NCBI GenBank assembly: GCA_023426855.1
Contig: JAEZBU010000122.1
Location: 1-18,404, forward strand
Reading direction: 5' to 3'
Length of the DNA stretch: 18,404 nt
From: Pseudomonadota bacterium
GTDB lineage: Bacteria > Pseudomonadota > Alphaproteobacteria > Rhizobiales > Hyphomicrobiaceae
The notes below the pieces were generated by a model. The model was not told where the DNA came from, made no database searches, and was given only the letters and a program-made list of their open reading frames with translations. The translations under genes were made by a program, and so were the position numbers. How positions within the stretch are numbered: the stretch's first letter is position 1; each line of letters starts with the position of its first letter. Positions 6,491 through 14,107 of this stretch are shown piece by piece.

Positions 6491-9178
6491 ATGGTGTTAC
6501 GTAGGATTTTTGCCTCGATGTGGCCAGTAGCAGGTCGAACAGCCGTTGGCCTGGCAGTGATCGTCCTGCTGTGGCTTGGGACGCTGGCACACATAGAGGC
6601 GGAGCGCGTGGCGATCCGGCAAGCGATCGTGCAAGACGCGACCAGCCTCAGTGGCGTTGTCGAAGAAGCGGTCGTTCGTGTTATTGACCGCGTCGACCGG
6701 ACGTTGCTGTTCTTGCGGCGAAGTGGCGAGTCCAGCGGCGACGCAGATAGTTGGCTTCAGCTAATCCGGGAGCTGACCAAAGTCGGCGATTTCGGCGGCC
6801 ATGTCTCGATCATCAACGCAAACCGCAAGATCGTAGCGACAACGCTTTCGCATCAACCCGGTTGGCTGCAAAACGCCGATACTATCAATTATCTCCAGGG
6901 TCTTATCAACGAACAGCGTGACCGACTTTCCGTCAGTCAACCTTTCGTTGATCCAGCGACGGGTGACCGCCTGGTGCTCATCAGCCGCAAGATGACAGCG
7001 GCACCAGATCTTGGCGCGAATGGCGTCATCGTCGCGTCGTTTGATCCGGCTTTGCTTATGCAAACTCATGGTTTGGCGAGGTTGGGTGGGAACGACGCTG
7101 TCGCTCTTGTCGATTTGGCTGGCATTGTTCACGCAGCCGCGGGACGGGACTTGCCGCCGCTCGGTATGCGTTTGTTAAACGCAGAATCCATATCGCAACC
7201 GATTTCCAATGCGTACGGCACTTTCAATCTCAATTTTGGTGACGAGGAAAACAACAGGATTGTTTCCTACCGCTCCGTGAAAGACTTTCCGATCATGGTG
7301 GCGGCAATTGCCTCCAGCGCGACGGAAAATGGCTCATTTATTCAATATCGACGCACCTATCTCTGGATAGCCGGCGCTCTCACCATTTTGGTTTTCGCCT
7401 CGATCATTATTGAATTTCGTCACAATCAACGTTTGGCGAAAACGCAGCGCGCGTTGACGCTGAGTACGAGAAAAGCGAATGCAAAATCACGCGAGCAGGA
7501 ATTGACCCTGAACCATATGACCCAAGGGATCATCATGGTGGATGGCACAGGGCAAGTCGCGGTGATCAATCGGCAGGCGATCTGTCTGCTCGATCTGCCG
7601 GACACCTACCTTCAAAAGCCACCAAGTTATCGCGAACTCGTGGAATTCCTGCGAGCGCGCGGCGAGTACGATAATTCCGATAGTGGTTTAGATCGCTTGA
7701 CGCGGCATTGGATACTCAATCCCTATGACGGACTGTCGGTGCCGCAGTTCGAGCGTATCAGGCCCAATGGTGTGGTCCTCGAAGTATGCAATGAAATGAC
7801 GCCCGATGGTGGTTTCGTGCGGACGTTCACAGATGTCACGAAACGCCGACAATCAGAGGCCGAAATCAGTCATCTGGCCCGGCACGATTCTCTGACCGGA
7901 CTTGCTAATCGCGCCATGTTCAATGAAGAACTCGAGGTGGCGATGTTTGAATCCGAAACGCAAGATCGGTTGATTGCGCTGCATTGCATTGACCTGGATA
8001 TGTTCAAAACTGTCAATGACACGCATGGCCATGCGATTGGCGATAAGCTTCTGCGGCTGGTGGCGGCGCGACTGAAAAATTCGGTACGATCGGAAGATGT
8101 CGTCGCGAGGCTTGGTGGCGACGAGTTCGCGATCGTGCAGCGCATTGCCGCTGAAAGCGACGCCTCTAACCTGGCAATGCGCATTCTTTCGCGCATGAAA
8201 GAGCCATTCGTTATTGAATCTCAGAACATCATGATCGGTGCCAGCATAGGTATTGCCGTGGCGATGCGCGATGCCTCCACAGTCGAAGGACTGTTGAAGT
8301 CCGCGGATCTGGCCCTTTACGAAGCGAAGGCCGCGGGGCGGTTCGGTTATACGGTCTACGAGCCCGGCATGAATGCGCGACTGGAGGTGCGGCGCGCGCT
8401 TGAAAACGATCTGCGCGTGGCGCTCGTCAACGATCAGTTCGAGATGCACTACCAGCCGCTGTATGTGATGGCGACGGAGACGATCAACGGTTTCGAGGCC
8501 CTGGTCCGCTGGCGGCATCCGCACAAAGGTCTCATATCGCCAAGCGAATTCATTCCAGTCGCGGAAGATATCGGCTTGATCGAGGTCATTGGCGATTGGG
8601 CGCTGGAACAAGCCTGCAAGGAACTGGCGAAAATGCCGGGGCATTTCAAAATTGCGGTCAATCTGTCAGCGGTTCAATTCCGAAGCAATACACTGGTTCG
8701 GCAGGTGAACGCAGCTCTCGACGTGGCGGGCATTCAACCGGACAGGCTCGAACTCGAAATCACGGAAACGACGTTGCTTCGCGGAGACGAACTCGTTCTG
8801 AAGCAGCTCCATGAATTGCGCGCTCTTGGCGTTCGGATCGCGATGGACGACTTTGGCACCGGCTATTCGTCGCTCAGCTATCTCCTGCAGTTTCCATTCG
8901 ACCGGATCAAGATCGATCGCTCTTTCGTAAAGGAGCTTGGCAAGACGCCCGGGAGTTCGGCGATCATACAGGCAATAACCGATCTTTCGGGCAGGCTGGG
9001 CATGGCGACGACGGCCGAGGGCGTCGAAACCCTTGAACAGCGGGACGCGCTTTTGGCTTTGGGATGCTGCGAAGCTCAAGGCTATCTGTGGAGCCCGCCG
9101 CTGCCTGAAAAAGACGCGCGCGCATTGTATCTGAGCTGCAATGGTGATCCGGGCGGTTCGCGACAGGCTGCTGCGTAA
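6491..9178 (+). CDS. Membrane-anchored PAS-GGDEF-EAL cyclic-di-GMP signalling protein
   Basis: The 895-residue protein has a first transmembrane helix at about 16-34, a periplasmic sensor region of about 250 residues (Cache-like by position and length), and a second helix at 290-308. A charged linker follows, then a PAS-like domain (340-452), GGDEF (462-625) and EAL (637-885). The cyclase motif is canonical (GGDEF 542-546). An inhibitory site RSED (533-536) lies exactly five residues before it, so product inhibition is likely. The phosphodiesterase half keeps EAL (669-671), the NLS motif near 724 and DDFGTGYSSL (786-795). Both activities therefore look intact, and the net direction cannot be predicted. 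The ATG is preceded by GGGGA at 6 nt. Genes on both sides are on the opposite strand, so it is probably transcribed alone. Confidence 0.95.
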   Translation: MVLRRIFASMWPVAGRTAVGLAVIVLLWLGTLAHIEAERVAIRQAIVQDATSLSGVVEEAVVRVIDRVDRTLLFLRRSGESSGDADSWLQLIRELTKVGDFGGHVSIINANRKIVATTLSHQPGWLQNADTINYLQGLINEQRDRLSVSQPFVDPATGDRLVLISRKMTAAPDLGANGVIVASFDPALLMQTHGLARLGGNDAVALVDLAGIVHAAAGRDLPPLGMRLLNAESISQPISNAYGTFNLNFGDEENNRIVSYRSVKDFPIMVAAIASSATENGSFIQYRRTYLWIAGALTILVFASIIIEFRHNQRLAKTQRALTLSTRKANAKSREQELTLNHMTQGIIMVDGTGQVAVINRQAICLLDLPDTYLQKPPSYRELVEFLRARGEYDNSDSGLDRLTRHWILNPYDGLSVPQFERIRPNGVVLEVCNEMTPDGGFVRTFTDVTKRRQSEAEISHLARHDSLTGLANRAMFNEELEVAMFESETQDRLIALHCIDLDMFKTVNDTHGHAIGDKLLRLVAARLKNSVRSEDVVARLGGDEFAIVQRIAAESDASNLAMRILSRMKEPFVIESQNIMIGASIGIAVAMRDASTVEGLLKSADLALYEAKAAGRFGYTVYEPGMNARLEVRRALENDLRVALVNDQFEMHYQPLYVMATETINGFEALVRWRHPHKGLISPSEFIPVAEDIGLIEVIGDWALEQACKELAKMPGHFKIAVNLSAVQFRSNTLVRQVNAALDVAGIQPDRLELEITETTLLRGDELVLKQLHELRALGVRIAMDDFGTGYSSLSYLLQFPFDRIKIDRSFVKELGKTPGSSAIIQAITDLSGRLGMATTAEGVETLEQRDALLALGCCEAQGYLWSPPLPEKDARALYLSCNGDPGGSRQAAA

Positions 9179-9184
9179 TAAAAT

Positions 9185-9219
9185 AAAAGGCCCGCGATTT
9201 TCACAATCGCGGGCCTTTT
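9185..9219. terminator. Bidirectional intrinsic terminator
   Basis: A perfect 15-bp stem, AAAAGGCCCGCGATT / AATCGCGGGCCTTTT, with a 5-nt loop (TTCAC) lies between the stop of the GGDEF-EAL gene (9178) and the stop of convergent dctM (9234). The stem ends in A/T runs on both sides, so it can work as an intrinsic terminator in either direction. Confidence 0.92.
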
Positions 9220-9233
9220 ATGAGCTCTAACCT

Positions 9234-10520
9234 CTAGTTGCCCAGCAGCAACCGCGGCAGCCACAGTGTCAGTTCAGGCACATACGTGACGATCATCAGA
9301 ACGCCGATCAGCGGGACGTAGAAGATCAGGATGGCGCGGGACAGCGACTCCATACTGACCTTGCCGATGGCGCAGCCGACGGCCAGCGTCGGTCCGACCG
9401 GCGGGGTCAGCAGGCCGATGCCGAGATTGAAAATCATGATGATGCCGAAGTGCACGGGATCGATGCCGAAGGTCTGAATGATCGGCATGAATACCGGCGT
9501 GCAGATCAGCAGCATCGGCGCCAGGTCCATGAAGGTGCCGAGCAGCAACAGCAGGATGTTGACGTACAGCAGGAACATGTACTTGTCCGACGCGATTGAG
9601 GCGAAGAATTCCGCAGCCAATGTCGGGAACCGCATGAGCGCCATCATGTAGCCGAACGCCATCGAGAAGCCGATCATGATCATGACCATGCCGATGGTGC
9701 GCACCACGCGGCCGATCAGCGTCGGCAGTTCCGACCACTTGTATGACCGATAGACGAACATGGTCACCAGGAACGCCCAGATGCAGGCGACGGCTGCGCT
9801 CTCTGTTGGCGTGAAGATGCCGGACAGAATGCCGCCCATGATGATGACGACGGTAACGAGACCCCACACGGCATCGACTGCAATGCGCAAGGCCTGGCCA
9901 AGCGGGATGATTTCACCTTTGGGCAGATTGTTGCGATAGGCGAAAACCAAAACCAGGCTCATCAGACCCAGGCAGAGAAGGAGACCTGGAATGATGCCGC
10001 CGACGAACAGATGCGCCACTGAAACCGTGCCACCCGCCGCCAGCGAGTAGATCACCATGTTGTGGCTCGGTGGTAGCAGCAGCGGCTGCAGAGACCCGGA
10101 GACGGTGACGCTCACGGCGAAAAGGCGCGGATATCCGGCCTTCACCATTTGAGGAATCATGACCGAGCCAATCGATGCCGTGTCAGCAACCGATGAACCG
10201 GAAATGGCGCCGAACATCGATGACGCGAGCAAATTCACCAGCGCCAGACCGCCCCGGATAAATCCGACGAAAACCTTGGCGAGATTGACGATGCGGGCCG
10301 CCATGCCGCCCTCGCCCATGATAGCGCCGGCAAGCAGGAAGAAGGGAATGGCAAGGAGAGGAAAGTCGTCCATGCCATCGGATGTTTTCAGGGCGATTGC
10401 TTCAAGCGGAATATCGATCCACAGCGCGCCAACCACGGCAGCCAACCCGAGGGAATAGGCGACCGGCATACCAAGTAGACAGGCAACAATAAAGGCGCCC
10501 ATCAAGACCATTGCGTCCAT
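9234..10520 (-). CDS. dctM: TRAP transporter large permease (DctM)
   Basis: This 428-residue very hydrophobic protein has the length and motifs of the TRAP-T large membrane subunit: AIPFFLLAGAIM near residue 58, FGAISGSSVADTASIG near 104-119, and LLPPSHNMVIY. About twelve membrane helices are expected. It forms the elevator-type channel that moves the substrate with sodium across the inner membrane, taking it from the periplasmic DctP protein. The ATG has GAGG 5 nt upstream and lies 18 bp after the dctQ stop. The order is dctP-dctQ-dctM, and the operon ends at the terminator at 9185-9219. The substrate is inferred from the linked uronate dehydrogenase as a hexuronate. Confidence 0.95.
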   Translation of the reverse strand: MDAMVLMGAFIVACLLGMPVAYSLGLAAVVGALWIDIPLEAIALKTSDGMDDFPLLAIPFFLLAGAIMGEGGMAARIVNLAKVFVGFIRGGLALVNLLASSMFGAISGSSVADTASIGSVMIPQMVKAGYPRLFAVSVTVSGSLQPLLLPPSHNMVIYSLAAGGTVSVAHLFVGGIIPGLLLCLGLMSLVLVFAYRNNLPKGEIIPLGQALRIAVDAVWGLVTVVIIMGGILSGIFTPTESAAVACIWAFLVTMFVYRSYKWSELPTLIGRVVRTIGMVMIMIGFSMAFGYMMALMRFPTLAAEFFASIASDKYMFLLYVNILLLLLGTFMDLAPMLLICTPVFMPIIQTFGIDPVHFGIIMIFNLGIGLLTPPVGPTLAVGCAIGKVSMESLSRAILIFYVPLIGVLMIVTYVPELTLWLPRLLLGN

Positions 10521-10538
10521 GACGACCTCGCGCTCCTG

Positions 10539-11063
10539 CTATTCGCTTGTAATTGGGTTCAGTTCATCATCCGGATTTTGAGCCGGCGGGAACCAGTCCG
10601 CTTTCAGGAAGCGCTCGATAACGAACAATATAGTGAGAAAGCCTGCTATCGGGATGGGGAGATACGAGACGCCGACCGAGACGATCGGAAACTCCGCGAT
10701 CGACTGATACCAGGTCTGCTTAACGAGCCCGATGCCGTACCACAGCAGGAACATGTTCATGCTCAGCATGGCCATCTCGATCACAATGCCGAGTACGGTG
10801 CGCGCTGCGGGCGGGAGAATGCTGGGCAGCAGGCCGACGGAAAGATGAAGATGTTCGCGATAACAGACGATGGCTGACGTAAACGACAGCAGGATCATCA
10901 GCAGGATGGCGAGCGGCTCAGGCCACGACGATGCGCTATTCAACACATATCGCGTGAACACGCCCCACGGGATAATGAGGGTAATGACGACGAGTGCGGT
11001 TCCGGCAACGAAAAGACAGGCACGATGGATGTAATCCATCATGCGGAAATAGGCTGAGCGCAT
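10539..11063 (-). CDS. dctQ: TRAP transporter small permease (DctQ)
   Basis: This 174-residue protein has four predicted membrane segments (ACLFVAGTALVVITLII; the ILLMILLSFTSAIV region; a third in the PAARTVLGIVIEMAML region; and IPIAGFLTILFVIERFL at the end). That is the standard DctQ topology. WPEPLAILLMI and CYREHLHLSVGLL are typical of the family. It pairs with DctM in the inner membrane. The ATG has a strong GGGAGG at 5 nt. Upstream, between dctP and dctQ, lies a stable hairpin (11083-11109) that probably sets the ratio of binding protein to permease. Confidence 0.93.
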   Translation of the reverse strand: MRSAYFRMMDYIHRACLFVAGTALVVITLIIPWGVFTRYVLNSASSWPEPLAILLMILLSFTSAIVCYREHLHLSVGLLPSILPPAARTVLGIVIEMAMLSMNMFLLWYGIGLVKQTWYQSIAEFPIVSVGVSYLPIPIAGFLTILFVIERFLKADWFPPAQNPDDELNPITSE

Positions 11064-11082
11064 CAGCGCCTCCCAAATGAAT

Positions 11083-11109
11083 TCCGGCCGCCCAGAGGGG
11101 GCGGCCGGA
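11083..11109 (-). other. Intercistronic hairpin between dctP and dctQ
   Basis: An 11-bp perfect stem, TCCGGCCGCCC / GGGCGGCCGGA, with a 5-nt loop lies 15 bp beyond the dctP stop and 19 bp before the dctQ start. It is not followed by a T-tract on the minus strand, so it is more likely an mRNA-stabilising or partial-attenuation element than a full terminator. Such elements are known after genes for periplasmic binding proteins, which are needed in excess over the permease. Confidence 0.65.
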
Positions 11110-11124
11110 TCAAACTAAGCGCTC

Positions 11125-12129
11125 TTATTGAACGGCCTGAATGCGATCGATCAGGGCCTTGTGAGCCGCCCCGTGCTTTTCCCAGACGGGCTTCACCGCA
11201 GCCTGGAACGGTGCGCGATCCGCGATGTCGTTGATTTCGACACCTGCGGCTTTCAGTTTCTCGACCGACTCTTTCTCGCGCGCATACCAGAGCTGGCGCT
11301 GCTCCTGCTGTGCTTCCTTGGAGAACTTCGTGACCAGGGCCTGGTCTTCCTTGGACAGATTGTTCCAGGTGCGCTTCGAGAACACCAGGATTTCCGGAAT
11401 GATCAAATGGCCGGTGCGCGAATAGTACTTCGCGTAGCGATAATGCTGGCCGCTTTCGTAGGACGGCTCATTGTTTTCAGCGCCGTCGACAACGCCGGTC
11501 TGCATGCCATTGATGAGCTGGTCGAAGCCCATCGCGACGCCGTTGCCGCCGAGGGCGTTCATGGTGTCGACGAATACCGGGTTGCCCATCATGCGGATCT
11601 TGAGACCCTTGAGGTCAGCAACCGAGGTAATTGGCCTTTTGGAGTTGTAGACGTTGCGTGAGCCCGAGTTCATGTAGCACAGGCCGATCAGACCTGCCGT
11701 CGGATGGTCGGACAGCTTCTTCATGAGGTCCGCACCGATTTCACCGTCGATAACCTTTTCCATGTGCGCGGCATCGCGGAACACGAAAGGCAAGTTGAAG
11801 ACGTTGAATTCAGGAACAAGCGGGCCCATCGGACCGATGGAGATGCGTGCAAGCTGAAGCGCGCCAAGCTGCGCCTGCTCGATCATTTCCTTTTCGCCGC
11901 CGAGCTGCATCGACGGGAACATCTGGATGGAGATGCGGCCGTTCGTGGCGGCTTCGAGCTTTTTGCCCATGCGTTCGACGGCTTCCACCGTCGGATATCC
12001 GAGTGGGTGAACGTCGGTCGCCTTGAACACCACTTTGCTTTGGGCAAATGCGGGCAGGCTGCCGAGTGCGCCAGTGCTGGTCGCCGCGAGCGAGGCGACG
12101 CCGAGCTTCATGACTTCGCGTCTATTCAT
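11125..12129 (-). CDS. dctP: TRAP transporter substrate-binding protein (DctP), probable uronate binder
   Basis: This 334-residue periplasmic protein starts with a twin-arginine-like signal (MNRREVMKLG, then a hydrophobic stretch) and a probable cleavage after AFA near residue 29. The mature part is a full DctP fold: VFKATDVHPLGYPTVEAV, FPSMQLGGEKEMIEQ, FNLPFVFRD, the carboxylate-clamping arginine Arg179 in LKIRMMGNPVF, and DGAENNEPSY (215-224). The frame extends to 12213, but the ATG at 12129 has GGAGG 8 nt upstream and begins the signal peptide, so I chose it. The divergent regulator and uronate dehydrogenase suggest D-galacturonate or D-glucuronate as ligand, although sialic acid or other sugar acids cannot be excluded from sequence alone. 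Confidence 0.92.
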   Translation of the reverse strand: MNRREVMKLGVASLAATSTGALGSLPAFAQSKVVFKATDVHPLGYPTVEAVERMGKKLEAATNGRISIQMFPSMQLGGEKEMIEQAQLGALQLARISIGPMGPLVPEFNVFNLPFVFRDAAHMEKVIDGEIGADLMKKLSDHPTAGLIGLCYMNSGSRNVYNSKRPITSVADLKGLKIRMMGNPVFVDTMNALGGNGVAMGFDQLINGMQTGVVDGAENNEPSYESGQHYRYAKYYSRTGHLIIPEILVFSKRTWNNLSKEDQALVTKFSKEAQQEQRQLWYAREKESVEKLKAAGVEINDIADRAPFQAAVKPVWEKHGAAHKALIDRIQAVQ

Positions 12130-12215
12130 AGTCGTTTCCTCCGAATTCAATGTTGATTTGTTTTTTTGCGTTCCGGTTCTGGAGCCGGAATCTACAAACG
12201 GCAGCACGATCACAG

Positions 12216-12244
12216 TTTATACTGGCGGGCAATTCGAGCGCCAA
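12216..12244 (-). promoter_or_regulatory. Predicted sigma70-like promoter of the dctPQM operon
   Basis: On the minus strand, TTGGCG (plus 12239-12244) is followed after exactly 17 nt by TATAAA (plus 12216-12221). A start of transcription near 12209 would give a leader of about 80 nt before the dctP ATG. The -10 matches five of six consensus bases and the -35 four of six. Confidence 0.6.
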
Positions 12245-12314
12245 TGGCCACCGCCTTATCCTTTCTGGCAATAGCCCCGCGTACCCAATTGATCCGCATT
12301 CCACTTGAGTGACC

Positions 12315-12343
12315 TTGAACCGCGATCGCGTCAATGGTATAAA
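12315..12343 (+). promoter_or_regulatory. Predicted sigma70-like promoter of the gntR-type regulator
   Basis: TTGAAC (12315-12320) is followed after 17 nt by TATAAA (12338-12343). TGG directly before the -10 gives an extended -10. Transcription would start near 12350, only about 11 nt before the ATG at 12361. This argues against the TTG at 12346 as the regulator start. Confidence 0.62.
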
Positions 12344-12360
12344 ATTTGTACGATGACCCG

Positions 12361-13134
12361 ATGAATCGAGGCATAACATCGTCCTCCGTGACTGACAAGA
12401 TCCCAGCATTGCGCCCCCTGAAACCCGCACGCAATCTGACCCACGAGGTTGTGGATCAGATCTCGTCGCAAATTCATAGCGGGCGGCTGGCTCCGGGTGC
12501 GCGCCTGCCAACGGAGCAAAAGCTCATGGCGGCTTTCGGTGTAAGCCGAACGGTCGTGCGGGAGAGCGTTGCGGTGTTGCGGGCGGAGGGATTGGTCATC
12601 ACCCGGCAGGGCGCAGGCGCATTCGTATCATCCGATGACAGCCGTGTGCCGTTTCGATTGGGACCTGATGGCCTCAGCACGATCGACGATATTCTCGAGG
12701 TCATGGAGTTGAGGCTCGCGATCGAGGTCGAGGCTGCCGCCATAGCTGCAGCGCGAATGACGCCGAAACGCCTTGAACCGATTGCCGAAGCGCTGCGGGC
12801 TATAGATATCGCAATTGCGGATGGCGAGTCGGCAGTCAGAGAAGACTTCGCATTTCATCGAGCAATTGCAGCCGCGACCGGTAATCCGAAGTTCGTTTCG
12901 TTCCTGAAATTCCTTGGCCGGCATGTCATTCCGCGCCAGTGCATCCGCTCGACCATAAACAGCCCGGAAGAGCAGAAGAAATACCTCGCCGGGATACAAC
13001 GTGAGCATGGGCGGATTTTTGCCGGATTAGAGGCACAAAAGCCCACGGAAACACGCAGGGCGATGCGCGCGCACCTGACGCGCAGCCTGGATCGCTATCG
13101 CCGGTTGGCGGGTCGGTCGTCGGTTCCCGATTGA
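12361..13134 (+). CDS. GntR family regulator, FadR/FCD subfamily
   Basis: The 257-residue protein has an N-terminal GntR winged helix (about 26-92), with LPTEQKLMAAFGVSRTVVRESVAVLRAEGLV followed by the wing TRQGAGAFV. The all-helical FCD ligand domain is C-terminal. Metal-binding residues of the FCD type are present: Asp162 and His166 (DFAFH), His216 (REHGRIF) and His238 (AMRAHL). This subfamily often senses sugar acids or other carboxylates and usually represses adjacent genes. It is divergent from dctPQM and 51 bp upstream of udh, so it probably controls both with a uronate or lactone as effector. The frame opens at a TTG (12346); ATG 12361 is preferred because of the promoter position. GTG 12388 is another option. 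No good ribosome binding site is visible. Confidence 0.9.
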   Translation: MNRGITSSSVTDKIPALRPLKPARNLTHEVVDQISSQIHSGRLAPGARLPTEQKLMAAFGVSRTVVRESVAVLRAEGLVITRQGAGAFVSSDDSRVPFRLGPDGLSTIDDILEVMELRLAIEVEAAAIAAARMTPKRLEPIAEALRAIDIAIADGESAVREDFAFHRAIAAATGNPKFVSFLKFLGRHVIPRQCIRSTINSPEEQKKYLAGIQREHGRIFAGLEAQKPTETRRAMRAHLTRSLDRYRRLAGRSSVPD

Positions 13135-13185
13135 CCGTCCCGTCAGACGCTTTAAATCAACACCATTCAAACGAGAGGAAACACG

Positions 13186-14004
13186 ATGAAGCGCGTTCTT
13201 TTGACAGGAGCCGCCGGCGGCGTGGGCACGATGATCCGGCCGCTGCTGGCGAAGACCTATCCTGAAATGATTCTAAGTGACATTAAGGAAATCACTGACC
13301 TCGCCAGCAACGAGACCTTCATCGCCAGCGAGCTGAGCGATGCGGCGAGCATTGAGCGTGCTTGTGAAGGTATCGACGGCATCATCCACCTCGGCGGCTT
13401 TTCCGTGGAAGGTCCGTGGGATGTCATTCACCAGTCCAACATCATCGGCTGCTACAATACCTTCGAAGCTGCGCGCAAAGCCGGCGTCAAGCGGCTGATC
13501 TTCGCGTCGTCGAACCACGCCGTTGGCTTCTATCCGCGCGTGCACCGCATCGGCACCGATGTCACCGCACGTCCTGACAGCCGCTATGGCGTCAGCAAGC
13601 TGTTCGGTGAAGGGCTCGGATCGCTGTATTCCGACAAGCACGGTATTGGCGTTCTATCGCTGCGCATCGGCAATGTCGGATACAAGCCGCTTGATCGGCG
13701 CCGGCTCTCGATCTGGCTGCATCCGGAAGATCTGGTTCAGCTCTGCCGCATCGGCCTGGAGCATCCGGAACTGCGCTACGAAGTGATGTACGGCGCGTCG
13801 CTCAATGATCGCTGCTGGTGGGACAACACCAACGCCTACAAGTTCGGTTATCGGCCGAAATACCGCGGCGAAGACTTGGCCGAGCACGCAATGGCCGAAC
13901 AGGCCAAGGCGCCCGAAGATCCCGTCGGTGATTTCTACCAGGGCGGCACGTTCTGCAGCTCCGAGTTCACCGGCGACGCCAGCAAGGTGTGGAAGATCAC
14001 CTGA
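13186..14004 (+). CDS. udh: NAD-dependent uronate dehydrogenase
   Basis: The 272-residue short-chain dehydrogenase matches the Agrobacterium-type uronate dehydrogenase in motif order. It has the dinucleotide loop TGAAGGVG (7-14), Asp32 at the end of the second strand (expected to favour NAD over NADP), HLGGFSVEGPWD, NIIGCYNTFEAARKAG, FASSNHAVGFYP, the catalytic pair Tyr134 and Lys138 (YGVSK), an arginine in RRLSIW (Arg172) near where the substrate carboxylate should bind, and the tail-region motif YGASLNDRCWWDN. It oxidises D-galacturonate or D-glucuronate to the aldarolactone, the first step of oxidative uronate breakdown. The ATG is preceded by GAGAGG at 7 nt. It follows the FCD regulator by 51 bp, probably in one operon. 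Lactonase and dehydratase genes of the pathway are not nearby. Confidence 0.9.
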   Translation: MKRVLLTGAAGGVGTMIRPLLAKTYPEMILSDIKEITDLASNETFIASELSDAASIERACEGIDGIIHLGGFSVEGPWDVIHQSNIIGCYNTFEAARKAGVKRLIFASSNHAVGFYPRVHRIGTDVTARPDSRYGVSKLFGEGLGSLYSDKHGIGVLSLRIGNVGYKPLDRRRLSIWLHPEDLVQLCRIGLEHPELRYEVMYGASLNDRCWWDNTNAYKFGYRPKYRGEDLAEHAMAEQAKAPEDPVGDFYQGGTFCSSEFTGDASKVWKIT

Positions 14005-14028
14005 GCTCAGCTCGATTGAAGGCAAGCA

Positions 14029-14061
14029 AAAGGCCGCGCGCGATCATCGCGTGCGGTCTTT
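14029..14061 (+). terminator. Intrinsic terminator after udh
   Basis: A 15-bp stem (arms 14029-14043 and 14047-14061) with a very short loop is followed on the plus strand by GTCTTTT. Two of the pairs are G-U in the plus-strand RNA and would be C-A mismatches in minus-strand RNA, so the structure favours the udh transcript. It may still help stop the convergent ligase transcript, since TTTT also follows on the minus side. Confidence 0.85.
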
Positions 14062-14107
14062 GTCTTTTCAGATAGAGGAAACTTTCAAGTCCAAGCGAGC
14101 TGACGGA

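Larger units (their letters stand above)
12130..12360. promoter_or_regulatory. Divergent control region of the TRAP operon and gntR-udh
   Basis: This 231-bp gap separates dctP from the GntR-type regulator gene and holds the two promoters listed separately. The dctP leader (12130 to about 12209) has a small hairpin, TTCCGG / CCGGAA at 12171-12176 and 12185-12190, beside a T-run (12160-12167 on plus). A 10-bp palindrome CGCGATCGCG (12321-12330) lies inside the spacer of the regulator promoter. CAGTTTATACTG (12213-12224) covers the -10 of the TRAP promoter. Either could be an operator; neither matches a known FCD consensus closely. Confidence 0.6.

Noticed and set aside
7853..8644. A 263-codon minus-strand frame inside the GGDEF-EAL gene
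   Set aside because: It is the complement of the GGDEF and EAL coding region and has no motifs of its own.
9185..9219. The long inverted repeat considered as a mobile-element end or attachment site
   Set aside because: It sits exactly between convergent stop codons, has A/T runs on both flanks, and has no transposase or integrase nearby, so it is a bidirectional terminator.
12346..12360. TTG start adding five residues to the FCD regulator
   Set aside because: It overlaps the predicted -10 to start-site region of the regulator promoter, and the added residues are not part of the winged helix.
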